From Erythrobacter sp. F6033 (GTDB taxonomy: Bacteria > Pseudomonadota > Alphaproteobacteria > Sphingomonadales > Sphingomonadaceae), in NCBI RefSeq assembly GCF_023016005.1, contig NZ_JALKAZ010000001.1:1240001-1304000 (forward strand): a DNA stretch of 64,000 bases, given 5' to 3'. Both the position numbers and the translations under genes were made by a program. The notes under the pieces are model-generated. The model was not told the DNA's origin and made no database searches. It saw only the letters and a program-made list of their open reading frames with translations. Every line of letters starts with the position of its first letter. The first letter of the stretch is position 1. Below are positions 36,020 to 45,469 of this stretch, piece after piece.

Positions 36020-36529
36020 ATGAATATCGCTTTTGCACTTTTGTTAGCCTTACAGTCCGCATCGGCAGCGACTCCGCCGCCGAGTTGCGATAGCGAAGCC
36101 CATGCGGGCTTCGATTTCTGGGTCGGTCAATGGGATGTCTATCCAAACGGACAGGAAACAAAGGTCGCCGAGAGCCGGATTGAGCGGTCCCACAATGGCT
36201 GTGCTGTCGTAGAAAACTGGATGCCCGCGAGTGGGCAGACCGGCACCAGTCTCAACCACTACGATAAGCAGGCTGGCGTGTGGCGGCAGAAATGGGTCGG
36301 TTCCTCACCCGGCGCTGTGGAGTTCACCGGTGGGGTTGTGGATGGCCAGATGGTGCTTATCGGCAATTGGCCATCGCCAAGCGCGCCGCATTCATTGGTG
36401 CGCATGACATACAGCAAGGAGGAAGGCGGCGCTGTCCGGCAATTCGGCGAAGTGTCGACCGATCACGGACTGACATGGCAAACGTCGTTTGATTTCCTAT
36501 ATCGTCCGAAAGCATCCGATGCCGAATAG
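36020..36529 (+). CDS. Exported hypothetical protein (DUF1579-like)
   Basis: A 169-residue protein with a signal peptide (MNIAFALLLALQSASA). The FDFWVGQWDVYPNG motif near the N-terminus, followed by beta strands (GTSLNHYDKQAGVWRQKWVG), resembles small lipocalin/DUF1579-type proteins of proteobacteria. The function is not known. It is 9 bases upstream of the glutathione peroxidase gene and probably in one operon with it. Confidence 0.7.
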   Translation: MNIAFALLLALQSASAATPPPSCDSEAHAGFDFWVGQWDVYPNGQETKVAESRIERSHNGCAVVENWMPASGQTGTSLNHYDKQAGVWRQKWVGSSPGAVEFTGGVVDGQMVLIGNWPSPSAPHSLVRMTYSKEEGGAVRQFGEVSTDHGLTWQTSFDFLYRPKASDAE

Positions 36530-36538
36530 GAAACAACC

Positions 36539-37018
36539 ATGACCACCATCGCCGATTTCACCGTCACCACCAATCGCGGTGAAGAGCTCGACCTGTCCGA
36601 GAAAAAGGGCAAAGTCCTGCTCGTGGTCAACACCGCCAGCAAATGCGGTTTTACCCCGCAATATGACGGGCTGGAAAAGCTGTTTCAGGATTTCAAAGAG
36701 AAGGATTTTGAAGTCCTTGGCTTTCCCTGCAACCAGTTTGGCGGGCAGGAACCGGGCAATGCCGACGAGATCGCCGAGTTTTGCAAGGTCAATTTCGGCG
36801 TGACATTCCCGCTGATGGAAAAGGTCGATGTGAACGGCCCGGATGCCTCGCCTTTGTTCGACTGGATGAAGTCGGAGAAAAAAGGCCTGATGGGATCAAC
36901 CTCGATCAAGTGGAACTTCACGAAATTCCTGATCGACCGCGAAGGCCACGTGGTAAAGCGTTACGGCCCGCAGGACACGCCCATGCAGATTGCGAAAGAC
37001 GTCAAAAAACTGCTCTAA
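36539..37018 (+). CDS. Glutathione peroxidase family protein
   Basis: A 159-residue thiol peroxidase of the GPx family reducing hydroperoxides. NTASKCGFTPQ contains the peroxidatic Cys36; FPCNQFGGQEPG contains Cys64 and Gln70; KWNFTKFLID holds the catalytic Trp. Cysteine rather than selenocysteine is encoded, so thioredoxin is the likely reductant. The protein lacks a signal peptide and is cytoplasmic. Confidence 0.94.
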   Translation: MTTIADFTVTTNRGEELDLSEKKGKVLLVVNTASKCGFTPQYDGLEKLFQDFKEKDFEVLGFPCNQFGGQEPGNADEIAEFCKVNFGVTFPLMEKVDVNGPDASPLFDWMKSEKKGLMGSTSIKWNFTKFLIDREGHVVKRYGPQDTPMQIAKDVKKLL

Positions 37019-37092
37019 TTTTGTCCGCACCCTGTGGAGAATTAGCGGCGCCAAAGCCTTCCGATTTTCCACCAGTTTCCTAAGTTGAACGG

Positions 37093-40000
37093 ATGGCTTT
37101 TGCTCCGTTCATCCCGCTGCGCGTTCTGTCGTCCTATTCGATGCTCGAAGGGGCGATTGATCCGAAGGCGATTGCCAAGCTTTCGAAGGAGCGCGGTTTT
37201 CCCGCCATTGCGATTTGTGATCGCAATGGTCTCTACGGCGCGGTGCTGTTCGCGGGCGGGTGCAAGAGCGAGGGCGTGCAGCCGATAATTGGCACACTGC
37301 TGGGCGTGGCGCGCGATGAAGAGGGCAAGCAGGTCGATTACCTGCCGCTCTATGCGCAGGACGAGGCGGGCTATGACAATCTGTGCCACCTCGTTTCCAA
37401 AGCGCATCTGGATCGCCCGCTTGAGCTGGAACCGCATGTGCAGCTTGCGGATCTGGATGGGCATACGGACGGGCTGATCGCGTTGACGGGTGCGGGCGAG
37501 GGGGCACTCACCCGGCTCTTGGCAGAAGGGCAGACACCCGCAGCAGAGGCTGTGTGCGACACTCTGCAAAGGCTGTTTCCTGATCGCCTCTATATCGAGC
37601 TCGCCCGCAACGGCGATCCGGTATGCGAGCGCGCCGAAGATGAACTGATCGATTTGGCCTATGCTCGCGATCTGCCGCTGGTTGCGACCAATCCAGCAAA
37701 CTTCGCAGAGCCGCACATGCACAAGGCGCATGACGCCATGCTGTGCATCGCCAATTCGACCTATGTCGAAAATGAAGATCGCCCGCGTTCGAATGCAGCG
37801 GCCTTTGTGAAGTCACACAGCATGATGAACGAGCTGTTCGCCGATCTGCCCGAAGCCATCGCCAATACGCTCGTCGTGGCGCAGCGCTGCGCCTATGCGC
37901 CGCCTTATCGCGATCCGATCCTGCCGAGCCTCGCCGGTGATCTCGAAGGCGAGGCCAAGATGCTGGCTGACCTGTCGAAGTCTGGCCTCGAAGCGCGGCT
38001 CGAACCTTATGGCGAGATGTCGGACGAGGATCGCAAAGTCTATTTTGACCGTCTCGATTACGAGATCGGCATCATCGTCAATATGGGTTTCCCGGGCTAC
38101 TTCCTGATCGTTGCCGACTTTATCCAATGGGCGAAGGATCAGGGGATACCGGTGGGGCCGGGGCGTGGGTCGGGTGCGGGCTCGATTGTCGCATGGGCGC
38201 TGACCATTACCGATCTTGATCCGATCCAACTGGGTTTGCTGTTCGAGCGCTTCCTCAATCCCGAACGTGTGTCGATGCCTGACTTCGATATCGACTTCTG
38301 CGAGACACGGCGCGGCGAGGTTATCCGCTATGTTCAGCAGAAATACGGGGCGGATCACGTCGCGCAGATCATCACATTCGGTAAGCTGAAAGCGCGCGCC
38401 GTACTGCGCGATTGCGGGCGGATTTTGCAGATGAGCTATGGTCAGGTCGACCGGCTCACAAAAATGGTGCCGAACCACCCGACCGATCCGTGGACATTGC
38501 CGCGTGCGCTCAATGGAGCGTCCGATTTCAAGGCGGAATACACCAATGATAACGAGGTGAAACGCCTCGTCGATCTGGCAATGCAGCTGGAGGGTCTGCC
38601 GCGTAACTCCTCTACCCACGCCGCCGGTGTGGTTATCGGCGACCGTCCGCTATCGCAGCTTGTCCCGCTCTACCGTGATCCGCGTTCTGATATGCCGGTG
38701 ACGCAATACGACATGAAAAATGTCGAAAGCAGCGGTCTGGTCAAATTCGACTTTCTCGGCCTCAAAACACTGTCTGTTTTGCGCAAAGCGACTGACCTGC
38801 TGGAACTGCGCGGAATTACGATCGATCTCGGCCTGCTGCCGCTCGATGACAAGTCCGTTTACGACCTTATGCAAGACGGTAACACGGTCGGCGTGTTCCA
38901 GCTGGAATCCGAAGGGATGCGGCGAACGCTGAAAGCGGTGAAGCCATCCAATTTCGGCGACATCATCGCGCTCGTTTCGCTCTATCGGCCAGGCCCGATG
39001 GATAACATTCCGCTCTTCGGTCAGCGTAAGGCGGGCGAAGTGCCGATCGAGTATCCGCACGAGAAGCTGGAGGGCATTCTCGCGGAGACTTACGGCATTT
39101 TCGTTTATCAGGAACAGGTGATGCAGGCCGCGCAGATCCTTGCCGGATACTCGCTCGGCGATGCTGACCTTCTGCGCCGAGCCATGGGTAAGAAGGTGCA
39201 GGCCGAAATGGACGTGCAGCGCGTCCGCTTTGTCGAGGGATGTAAGGAAGTCTCCGGCATCGAGAAGAAACAGGCCAACGAGCTGTTCGATTTGATCGAC
39301 AAGTTCGCTGGTTACGGCTTCAACAAATCGCACGCCGCCGCCTATGCCTTGCTCGCCTATCAGACGGCGTGGCTGAAAGCGCATTATCCGGAGGAATTTT
39401 ACGCCGCATCGATGTGTTTTGACCTTCACCAGTCGGAAAAGCTCAACATCTTTGTCGACGATGCGCGGCGTTACCCAAATGAGGAAGGCGGCGTTACCGT
39501 CCTGCCGCCGGACATCAATTCATCCGAAGCGCGCTTTACCGTGCAGCAGACCGACCATGGCTATGCGGTGCGATATGCGCTCGCTGGTATCCGCAATGTC
39601 GGTGAGAAAGCGATGGACGCGATTGTTGCTGAGCGAGAAGCAAATGGCCGGTTCGAGAGCTTGAAAGACCTGTGTGAACGCCTGCCGCAAGGTTCCATGA
39701 ACCGGCGGCAATTGGAAGGCCTGATTTGTGCGGGCGCGCTCGACGGATTGGAACCGAACCGGGCCTTGCTGTTCGCGAACGCCGATATGCTGCTCGCGGT
39801 GGCTGATGCTGCCATGCGGGAGCGGTCTAGCGGGCAAGCCGGTCTGTTTGGCGGCGAAGATGCGCCCGATGACGATCTGCGCCTTCAGTCGACCGATGAA
39901 TGGCCGCGCATCGAACAAATGGCGAAAGAACGCGAAAATTTCGGGTTCTATTTCTCCGCCCATCCGGTGCAACAATTCCGAGATGTTGCCTCCGCGCAAG

Positions 40001-40581
40001 GCGCGCGCACCTATCAAAGTCTGATGGAGGCGGGCGCTCCGGTCGGCGGGCGCAGCAGCGCGGTGGTCGCGGCGATGGTGGAGAGCGTGAACAAAGGCCG
40101 GACCAAACGCGGTGCTGAATTCATCCGCGCGGATTTCTCCGACACGTCCGGTCAATTTTCGGCGGCCTGTTTCGAAGAATCGCTGGTCGATAGTTTCCAA
40201 AAGTGGGCTGAAGACGCTGAATGTGTTCTGCTGACGGTTGAGTTGGACTCGCCCAATCCCGGCGAACCGCCGCGCTTGACTGTGCGTGGAGCAAAGCCGC
40301 TTTCCGCTGTGAGTGGCAGCACAAAAATGATGCTGCGCGCCGATATTCTGAGTGTTCAAGCTCTGAACGATCTCAAATTGGAACTTGGGACAGCCGAGCG
40401 CGCACCGGGTGAAGTCCTGCTAAGACTGGTCCTAGATGCAGATGAGGAGGCTCACGTCCACCTTGGCCACAACTTTGTGCTGGATGGCGATCTGGCTGAG
40501 CGGCTTGCCGAGGTCGAAGGGATCGAAAATGTCGAACTCGCTCCGGTGCGCGGTCGAGCCAACCTGAAACTCGTCGCGTGA
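37093..40581 (+). CDS. dnaE: DNA polymerase III subunit alpha
   Basis: A 1162-residue replicative polymerase. The N-terminal PHP domain begins FIPLRVLSSYSMLEGA; both His of the usual HLRVHS are replaced (Pro8, Leu12), so this metal site is lost. The palm has PGRGSGAGS and PDFDIDFCE with two catalytic Asp. Downstream are FNKSHAAAYALLAYQTAW, the beta-binding region and an OB-fold C-terminus. The length is normal. Proofreading must come from a separate epsilon subunit. It is not preceded by a strong ribosome binding site. Its stop overlaps the next gene's ATG as TGATG. Confidence 0.97.
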   Translation: MAFAPFIPLRVLSSYSMLEGAIDPKAIAKLSKERGFPAIAICDRNGLYGAVLFAGGCKSEGVQPIIGTLLGVARDEEGKQVDYLPLYAQDEAGYDNLCHLVSKAHLDRPLELEPHVQLADLDGHTDGLIALTGAGEGALTRLLAEGQTPAAEAVCDTLQRLFPDRLYIELARNGDPVCERAEDELIDLAYARDLPLVATNPANFAEPHMHKAHDAMLCIANSTYVENEDRPRSNAAAFVKSHSMMNELFADLPEAIANTLVVAQRCAYAPPYRDPILPSLAGDLEGEAKMLADLSKSGLEARLEPYGEMSDEDRKVYFDRLDYEIGIIVNMGFPGYFLIVADFIQWAKDQGIPVGPGRGSGAGSIVAWALTITDLDPIQLGLLFERFLNPERVSMPDFDIDFCETRRGEVIRYVQQKYGADHVAQIITFGKLKARAVLRDCGRILQMSYGQVDRLTKMVPNHPTDPWTLPRALNGASDFKAEYTNDNEVKRLVDLAMQLEGLPRNSSTHAAGVVIGDRPLSQLVPLYRDPRSDMPVTQYDMKNVESSGLVKFDFLGLKTLSVLRKATDLLELRGITIDLGLLPLDDKSVYDLMQDGNTVGVFQLESEGMRRTLKAVKPSNFGDIIALVSLYRPGPMDNIPLFGQRKAGEVPIEYPHEKLEGILAETYGIFVYQEQVMQAAQILAGYSLGDADLLRRAMGKKVQAEMDVQRVRFVEGCKEVSGIEKKQANELFDLIDKFAGYGFNKSHAAAYALLAYQTAWLKAHYPEEFYAASMCFDLHQSEKLNIFVDDARRYPNEEGGVTVLPPDINSSEARFTVQQTDHGYAVRYALAGIRNVGEKAMDAIVAEREANGRFESLKDLCERLPQGSMNRRQLEGLICAGALDGLEPNRALLFANADMLLAVADAAMRERSSGQAGLFGGEDAPDDDLRLQSTDEWPRIEQMAKERENFGFYFSAHPVQQFRDVASAQGARTYQSLMEAGAPVGGRSSAVVAAMVESVNKGRTKRGAEFIRADFSDTSGQFSAACFEESLVDSFQKWAEDAECVLLTVELDSPNPGEPPRLTVRGAKPLSAVSGSTKMMLRADILSVQALNDLKLELGTAERAPGEVLLRLVLDADEEAHVHLGHNFVLDGDLAERLAEVEGIENVELAPVRGRANLKLVA

Positions 40582-41399
40582 TGGCAGACGGTCTGACCGA
40601 TCTTACGGATAAAGAGAAGGAAGCGCTGCGCCTGCTTCTCGCCGGTCACGACGCAAAGTCCAGTGCCGCGAAACTCGATCTTTCGGTCCACACAATCAAT
40701 GACCGGCTGCGCAATGCACGCCGCAAATTGCATGTGTCCAGCAGCCGCGAGGCCGCAAGAATTTTGGGTGTCTCCGAGGGGATGGCCGAACCTGTGGACC
40801 CACAAAAATCTGCGCACACATCTTTCGGGATCGTCGAGACTGGCGACGGGCCCGATACTGCAGACCTTAACAACGCAGAGCAGAAAGGGGCTTCAGGTCT
40901 CAATTGGCTCGCAGGAGGAATGCTTATCATGTCTATCGTTATCGCAGCAGCAATCATCGGCGTCGTCTACACATCTGGCGGCGATGATACCGCGACAACC
41001 GTTCCCGCCACAGCGCAACCGTCTTCGCAATCATCTTCGTCTTCCGACACGCCGGTAGAGGCGGCCTCGCTCAAGCAGGCAAAAGCCTTTCTTGCTCCGG
41101 TCGATGCTGGCGACTGGAACAAGAGCTGGAATATAGCAGGCGACTTCTTTCAGGAGCAGATCACTGCTGCCGAGTGGGCGGAAAGAGTTTCTCCGGTGCG
41201 TAAACCGCTCGGTGCGGTGGAAGAGCGCCGACTCGTTTCGGCCCAGCAAGTGTCCACATTGCCTGGCGCACCGGAAGGGGATTATGAAGTGCTCCAATTT
41301 CAAACCAAATTTGCCAATCGCGAAGGTCTGGCGCTGGAAACCATGATGATGCTCAAAAACGGCAACAGCTATGATGTGACCGGATATTTTATCCAATAG
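40581..41399 (+). CDS. HTH (LuxR-type)-transmembrane-DUF4019 protein
   Basis: A 272-residue protein. The N-terminal 65 residues are a LuxR/GerE-type helix-turn-helix (LTDKEKEALRLLLAGHDAKSSAAKLDLSVHT is split around the motif LSVHTINDRLRNARRKL). One membrane helix (about 107-132, GGMLIMSIVIAAAIIGVVY) follows, then a Ser-rich linker and a periplasmic domain of the DUF4019 type (WAERVSPVRKPLGAVEERRL). This is the layout of a ToxR-like one-component membrane regulator. It overlaps dnaE by TGATG and could sense an envelope signal, but target genes are unknown. A GTG one codon earlier is an alternative start. Confidence 0.82.
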   Translation: MADGLTDLTDKEKEALRLLLAGHDAKSSAAKLDLSVHTINDRLRNARRKLHVSSSREAARILGVSEGMAEPVDPQKSAHTSFGIVETGDGPDTADLNNAEQKGASGLNWLAGGMLIMSIVIAAAIIGVVYTSGGDDTATTVPATAQPSSQSSSSSDTPVEAASLKQAKAFLAPVDAGDWNKSWNIAGDFFQEQITAAEWAERVSPVRKPLGAVEERRLVSAQQVSTLPGAPEGDYEVLQFQTKFANREGLALETMMMLKNGNSYDVTGYFIQ

Positions 41400-41432
41400 T
41401 CATTGGGCCAATCCGAGAAGAACGGAATTTTG

Positions 41433-41463
41433 AAAGGGGGCGGCGCAATCCGCTCCCTTTTTT
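41433..41463 (+). terminator. Rho-independent terminator after the HTH/DUF4019 gene
   Basis: GAAAGGGGGCGG, loop CGCAAT, CCGCTCCC then TTTTTT (one G-U pair). It lies about 35 bases after the stop codon and before the acyl-CoA ligase gene, ending the dnaE transcript. Confidence 0.85.
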
Positions 41464-41564
41464 CATGCCCGAACCAGTTGCAGATCGAGACGATTGCCAA
41501 TCCCCCCGCAGATGGGCATGAATGCAGGCAACATATCTGATCAGTCATTTGGAGAGAGACGACC

Positions 41565-43175
41565 ATGATCGCAGGCAAGCTCGGCGCTATGCAAGAATTC
41601 ACCATGCGCATCACCAGCGTGATCGACCACGCGGCGCGAGAGTCCGGAACGCGCGAGATTGTGACGCGCTGGGCCGATGGCAGCGAAACCCGCACCGATT
41701 GGGCCGGCATCCGCACTGATGCGTTGAAAATGGCGCAGGCTCTGCAAGCGCTCGGCATCCAAAAGGGTGACCGCGTTGCCAGCCTGGCGATGAACCATTC
41801 GCGCCACCTCGTCAGCTGGTACGGCGTCGCGGGCATGGGCGGGGTGCTCCACACGGTAAATCCGCGCCTGTTCGATGATCAGCTCGAATACATCGTCAAC
41901 CATGCCGAGGATAAGGTGCTGTGTTACGACGCGATGTTCCAACCTATTGTGGACCGCATGAAAGAGCGCTGGACCACGGTTGAACACTACATCTGCTATG
42001 ACAGCGGCGAGCATTCGCCAGCCTTTGAAGACTGGATTGGCGAGCAGGACGGCGACTTTGAATGGGTCACCGGCGAAGAGACCGATCCCTGCATGATCTG
42101 CTACACATCGGGCACGACGGGCAATCCGAAGGGTGTTCAGTATGAGCACCGCTCCACCCTGATGCACGCAATCGCTGGCCTTCAGCCGGCGGCGTTTAAC
42201 TTCTCCAGCGCCTCTGTGATGCTGCCCGTGGTTCCGATGTTCCACGCGGCAAGCTGGGGCCTGCCCTATGCTGGCGCGATGGCTGGCATCAAGTTTGTGT
42301 TCTCCTGCGTCAATGATCCCGCCGTGCTGCACGAATTGATGCTGCGCGAGAAGGTGACGGACAGTGCAGGCGTGCCGACCGTATGGCTGGCGCATTTCCA
42401 ATATTGCGACAAGGAAGGCATCGACCTGCCGCCGCTGAAAGCTGCAACCATTGGCGGTTCGGCTTGTCCGCGCTTTATGATCGAGCGCCTGATGAAGAAC
42501 GGCACCCGTGTTCAGCACGCCTGGGGCATGACGGAAACGTCGCCAATCGGCACAGTTGGCGGGCCGACATGGGATTGGGAAGAGCTCACATTCGAGCAAA
42601 AGGTCGACAAGACCGCGATGCAGGGACGCCCGATCTTTGGCGTGGAACTGCGCACCGTCGATCTCGACGATATGGCAACCGAACTGCCGCGCGATGGCGA
42701 GACATCGGGCGCGCTGCAAATTCGCGGGCCGTGGATTATCAAGCGGTACTTCAAAGCCGAGAAAGACGCGGTGGACGCCGATGGCTGGTTCGACACTGGC
42801 GATGTTGGCATCATTCACCCGGATGGCACATTGCAGCTGACCGATCGCACGAAAGACGTGATCAAATCGGGCGGCGAATGGATCAGCTCCGTCGAGCTGG
42901 AAAACGCCGCTGTTGGTCACGATGGCGTAGCAGAGGCCGCTTGCGTGGGCATGTATCACCCGAAATGGGATGAACGGCCCGTACTGTTCGTGGTCCGCGC
43001 AGAAGGTTCCACGGTGACCGGTGATGAGATCGTCGAACACCTCAAGCCGCTCATCGCGAAATGGTGGTTGCCGGATGCCGTCGAATTTGTGGACGACATT
43101 CCGCACACGGCAACGGGCAAAATCTCCAAGAAAGACCTGCGCGACCGTTTCGCAGACTACAAATTGGATACGTAA
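41565..43175 (+). CDS. Long-chain fatty acid-CoA ligase (AMP-forming)
   Basis: A 536-residue acyl-CoA synthetase of the ANL superfamily. The ATP motif [22 protein letters not shown], the A5 motif [17 protein letters not shown], the hinge [17 protein letters not shown] and the catalytic Lys in [12 protein letters not shown] are all present. It activates fatty acids for beta-oxidation or lipid synthesis; chain length is unknown. GGAGAGAG lies about 7 bases before the ATG. The long antisense open frame over it is a shadow. Confidence 0.93.
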   Translation: MIAGKLGAMQEFTMRITSVIDHAARESGTREIVTRWADGSETRTDWAGIRTDALKMAQALQALGIQKGDRVASLAMNHSRHLVSWYGVAGMGGVLHTVNPRLFDDQLEYIVNHAEDKVLCYDAMFQPIVDRMKERWTTVEHYICYDSGEHSPAFEDWIGEQDGDFEWVTGEETDPCMICYTSGTTGNPKGVQYEHRSTLMHAIAGLQPAAFNFSSASVMLPVVPMFHAASWGLPYAGAMAGIKFVFSCVNDPAVLHELMLREKVTDSAGVPTVWLAHFQYCDKEGIDLPPLKAATIGGSACPRFMIERLMKNGTRVQHAWGMTETSPIGTVGGPTWDWEELTFEQKVDKTAMQGRPIFGVELRTVDLDDMATELPRDGETSGALQIRGPWIIKRYFKAEKDAVDADGWFDTGDVGIIHPDGTLQLTDRTKDVIKSGGEWISSVELENAAVGHDGVAEAACVGMYHPKWDERPVLFVVRAEGSTVTGDEIVEHLKPLIAKWWLPDAVEFVDDIPHTATGKISKKDLRDRFADYKLDT

Positions 43176-43178
43176 GCA

Positions 43179-43613
43179 ATGGCTCAATTCTACATTGACC
43201 CCTCAGCTTCCAATTTTCAGGCTTTCAAGGATCTGCCGCGTGATGAGCCGATCCATATGCTCAACCTGCTGCGATACCGGGATCATGCCGAGTATCCAGA
43301 GGGCCACGAACATCACGGCAATGGCTGGAGCGGGCGGCGTGCTTACGAGGAATACGGCAAAACGAGCGGCCCGATCTTCTCCCGCGTCGGCGGCGAGATC
43401 GTATGGCGCGGCGCGTTTCAGACGATGGTGACGGGGCCCGATGACAAGGAATGGCACGACGGCTTTGTCGCGCAATATCCCAATTCAGGCGCGTTCTTCG
43501 AAATGATCAAAGACCCTGACTACCAGTTGGCGGTGATCAACCGCACGGCGGCGTTGATCGACAGTCGCTTGATGCGGTTTGAGCCAGGCGAGGCTGGCGG
43601 GGGATTTGGGTGA
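43179..43613 (+). CDS. DUF1330 family protein
   Basis: A 144-residue protein with an alpha/beta barrel-like pattern (EPIHMLNLLRYRDHAEY, FSRVGGEIVWRGAF, DGFVAQYPNSGAFFEMI). These segments mark the DUF1330 family, a dimeric ferredoxin-like fold of unknown enzymatic role. It starts three bases after the acyl-CoA ligase stop and overlaps the lipoprotein gene downstream by GTGA, suggesting one operon. Confidence 0.85.
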   Translation: MAQFYIDPSASNFQAFKDLPRDEPIHMLNLLRYRDHAEYPEGHEHHGNGWSGRRAYEEYGKTSGPIFSRVGGEIVWRGAFQTMVTGPDDKEWHDGFVAQYPNSGAFFEMIKDPDYQLAVINRTAALIDSRLMRFEPGEAGGGFG

Positions 43614-44170
43614 GGCGGCTCTCAATTCTGCTTGGTCTTTTAGTTCTGGCCTGCAGTCCGACAGAAGCAGATTCTGATTCCGCTCTTCAGAATAAAGTGG
43701 ATGCGCTCGCTATCAGTTGCCACTCTGACACTGATGACGTCTCGATTGAGCGATCAGGTAACTGTCTGGCTTTGTTACGTATTATTGACGCAGAGGTAGA
43801 AAACAGGCCGGTTTGCGACATGCTTGAACCGGACAATTGTCCCGATTTGGAAAGCAAAGCTGAGGGTGCGTCCGAGGCTTACACTCACGCAATCGCTAAG
43901 TCGCTTTGGTTGCACGGCAAACCATCTGATGATCTGCTTCGAAGTGTCAATGCCGACCCGAAAGGCCGCTTCGTTTTCGTGTATAGAGACCTCAAGATTA
44001 TGGAGCAATTGTTTGAGCTTTGCCTAGAGATGGAGCGCGAACAGATCCGGACATCTTCTGTCCGCTCGAAAGACTCGATGCTGCAATTGGCGACTTCGTA
44101 TTATCATCCTCCATTGAAGGAGGGACAACTCTGTTATCGTGAAGGCTATGGCGAGAGCTCCGAGACCTGA
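43610..44170 (+). CDS. Hypothetical lipoprotein
   Basis: A 186-residue predicted lipoprotein: MRRLSILLGLLVLACSP gives a lipobox with Cys15 as the anchor. Several Cys (CHSD, NCLALL, VCDMLE, NCPDLE, LCLEME, LCYRE) suggest disulfides in the periplasm. The start is GTG overlapping the DUF1330 stop. Base composition is more AT-rich than its neighbours. I recognise no family. Confidence 0.7.
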   Translation: MRRLSILLGLLVLACSPTEADSDSALQNKVDALAISCHSDTDDVSIERSGNCLALLRIIDAEVENRPVCDMLEPDNCPDLESKAEGASEAYTHAIAKSLWLHGKPSDDLLRSVNADPKGRFVFVYRDLKIMEQLFELCLEMEREQIRTSSVRSKDSMLQLATSYYHPPLKEGQLCYREGYGESSET

Positions 44171-44255
44171 TTGCATACCAAAATACAGCCCAAGCATACG
44201 TATCCCAGATCGCTCCGCTCTGGCCTAACCGTCCTTCGCTTGCCAATATACTCTC

Positions 44256-45464
44256 ATGGCCAACGAAAAACCCAAAACAGTCGCGCTGCTCACCGCTGGC
44301 GGTCTTGCGCCGTGCCTTTCCTCTGCTGTGGGCGGGTTGATCGAGCGTTACACTGACGTCGCGCCGGATATCCGGATTATCGCCTACCGCAATGGCTATG
44401 CCGGATTGCTGACTGGCGATTGGGCCGAGGTGCCGGATCACGTCCGCGCCAATGCCGGGCGGCTTCATGCTTTTGGCGGCAGTCCGATTGGAAACAGCCG
44501 GGTCAAACTCACCAATGTCGAGGATTGCGTGAAGCGCGGTTTGGTCGCCGAGGAGCAAAATCCGCTTCATGTCGCCGCCGAGCAGTTGAGCCGCGACGGG
44601 GTGGATATCCTCCACACGATTGGCGGAGATGATACTAACACCGCAGCCGCCGATCTCGCCAAGTATCTTGAAGAGAATGATTACCCGTTGACCGTTGTCG
44701 GCCTGCCCAAGACGATCGACAATGATGTGATCCCTATCCGCCAATCTCTGGGCGCGTGGACCGCGGCGGAGCAGGGCGCGATCTTTGCGCGCAACGTAAT
44801 CGCAGAACACACCGCCAATCCGCGCATGTTAATTGTGCATGAGGTGATGGGCCGCAATTGCGGATGGCTGACCGCAGCGACCGCTCGCGAACATCACAAA
44901 TGGGCCACAAGCGCGCAATTCGCCGAATGGGAAGAAAACGCCGCAGCAAGATGGAACGTGCACGGCGTGTTCGTGCCAGAGCGGCCTTTTGACATCGCTT
45001 CAGAAGCAAAACGTCTGCGCACCATCATGGATGAGCAGGATGGAGTGAACCTGTTCATCTCGGAGGGAGCAGGGCTCAATGAAATTGTCGCGGCGATGCA
45101 AGCCGAGGGTGAAGAAGTCCCGCGCGATCCCTTTGGCCACGTACAACTCGACAAAATCAATCCAGGTAAATGGTTCGCGGAGAAGTTCGCTGCCGAGCTG
45201 GGCGCTGAAAAGGTCCTTGTGCAAAAGAGCGGATATTATTCGCGATCAGCACCCGCAAACGCAGCGGACCTTCGTCTTATCCGCGAATGCACAAATCACG
45301 CGGTCGGCGCGGCGTTGGCCGGGGAATCCGGCGTTGCGGGTCAGGACGAAGAGCGCGGTGACCAGCTGCGGACAATCGAGTTTGAACGGATCAAGGGCGG
45401 CAAAGCATTTGACGTCACGACGTCATGGTTTTCCGATCTGCTGCGCGAGATTGGCCAGGCCTAG
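44256..45464 (+). CDS. pfp: Pyrophosphate-dependent 6-phosphofructokinase
   Basis: A 402-residue phosphofructokinase phosphorylating fructose 6-phosphate. GGDDTN (123-128) has the extra Asp that marks PPi- rather than ATP-dependent members, and PKTIDND (151-157) carries the catalytic Asp. MGRNCGWL binds the substrate. The reaction with PPi is reversible and can serve both glycolysis and gluconeogenesis. It stands alone with its own 85-base upstream gap. Confidence 0.92.
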   Translation: MANEKPKTVALLTAGGLAPCLSSAVGGLIERYTDVAPDIRIIAYRNGYAGLLTGDWAEVPDHVRANAGRLHAFGGSPIGNSRVKLTNVEDCVKRGLVAEEQNPLHVAAEQLSRDGVDILHTIGGDDTNTAAADLAKYLEENDYPLTVVGLPKTIDNDVIPIRQSLGAWTAAEQGAIFARNVIAEHTANPRMLIVHEVMGRNCGWLTAATAREHHKWATSAQFAEWEENAAARWNVHGVFVPERPFDIASEAKRLRTIMDEQDGVNLFISEGAGLNEIVAAMQAEGEEVPRDPFGHVQLDKINPGKWFAEKFAAELGAEKVLVQKSGYYSRSAPANAADLRLIRECTNHAVGAALAGESGVAGQDEERGDQLRTIEFERIKGGKAFDVTTSWFSDLLREIGQA

Positions 45465-45469
45465 GCCGT

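Noticed and set aside
37813..39429. Two long antisense frames inside dnaE
   Set aside because: They coincide with well-conserved polymerase sequence and show no coherent domains.
41541..43187. Long (548-residue) open frame antisense to the acyl-CoA ligase
   Set aside because: It fully mirrors a strongly supported ligase gene, has His/Arg/Ala-rich composition and no recognisable motif. It is a shadow of high-GC coding sequence.
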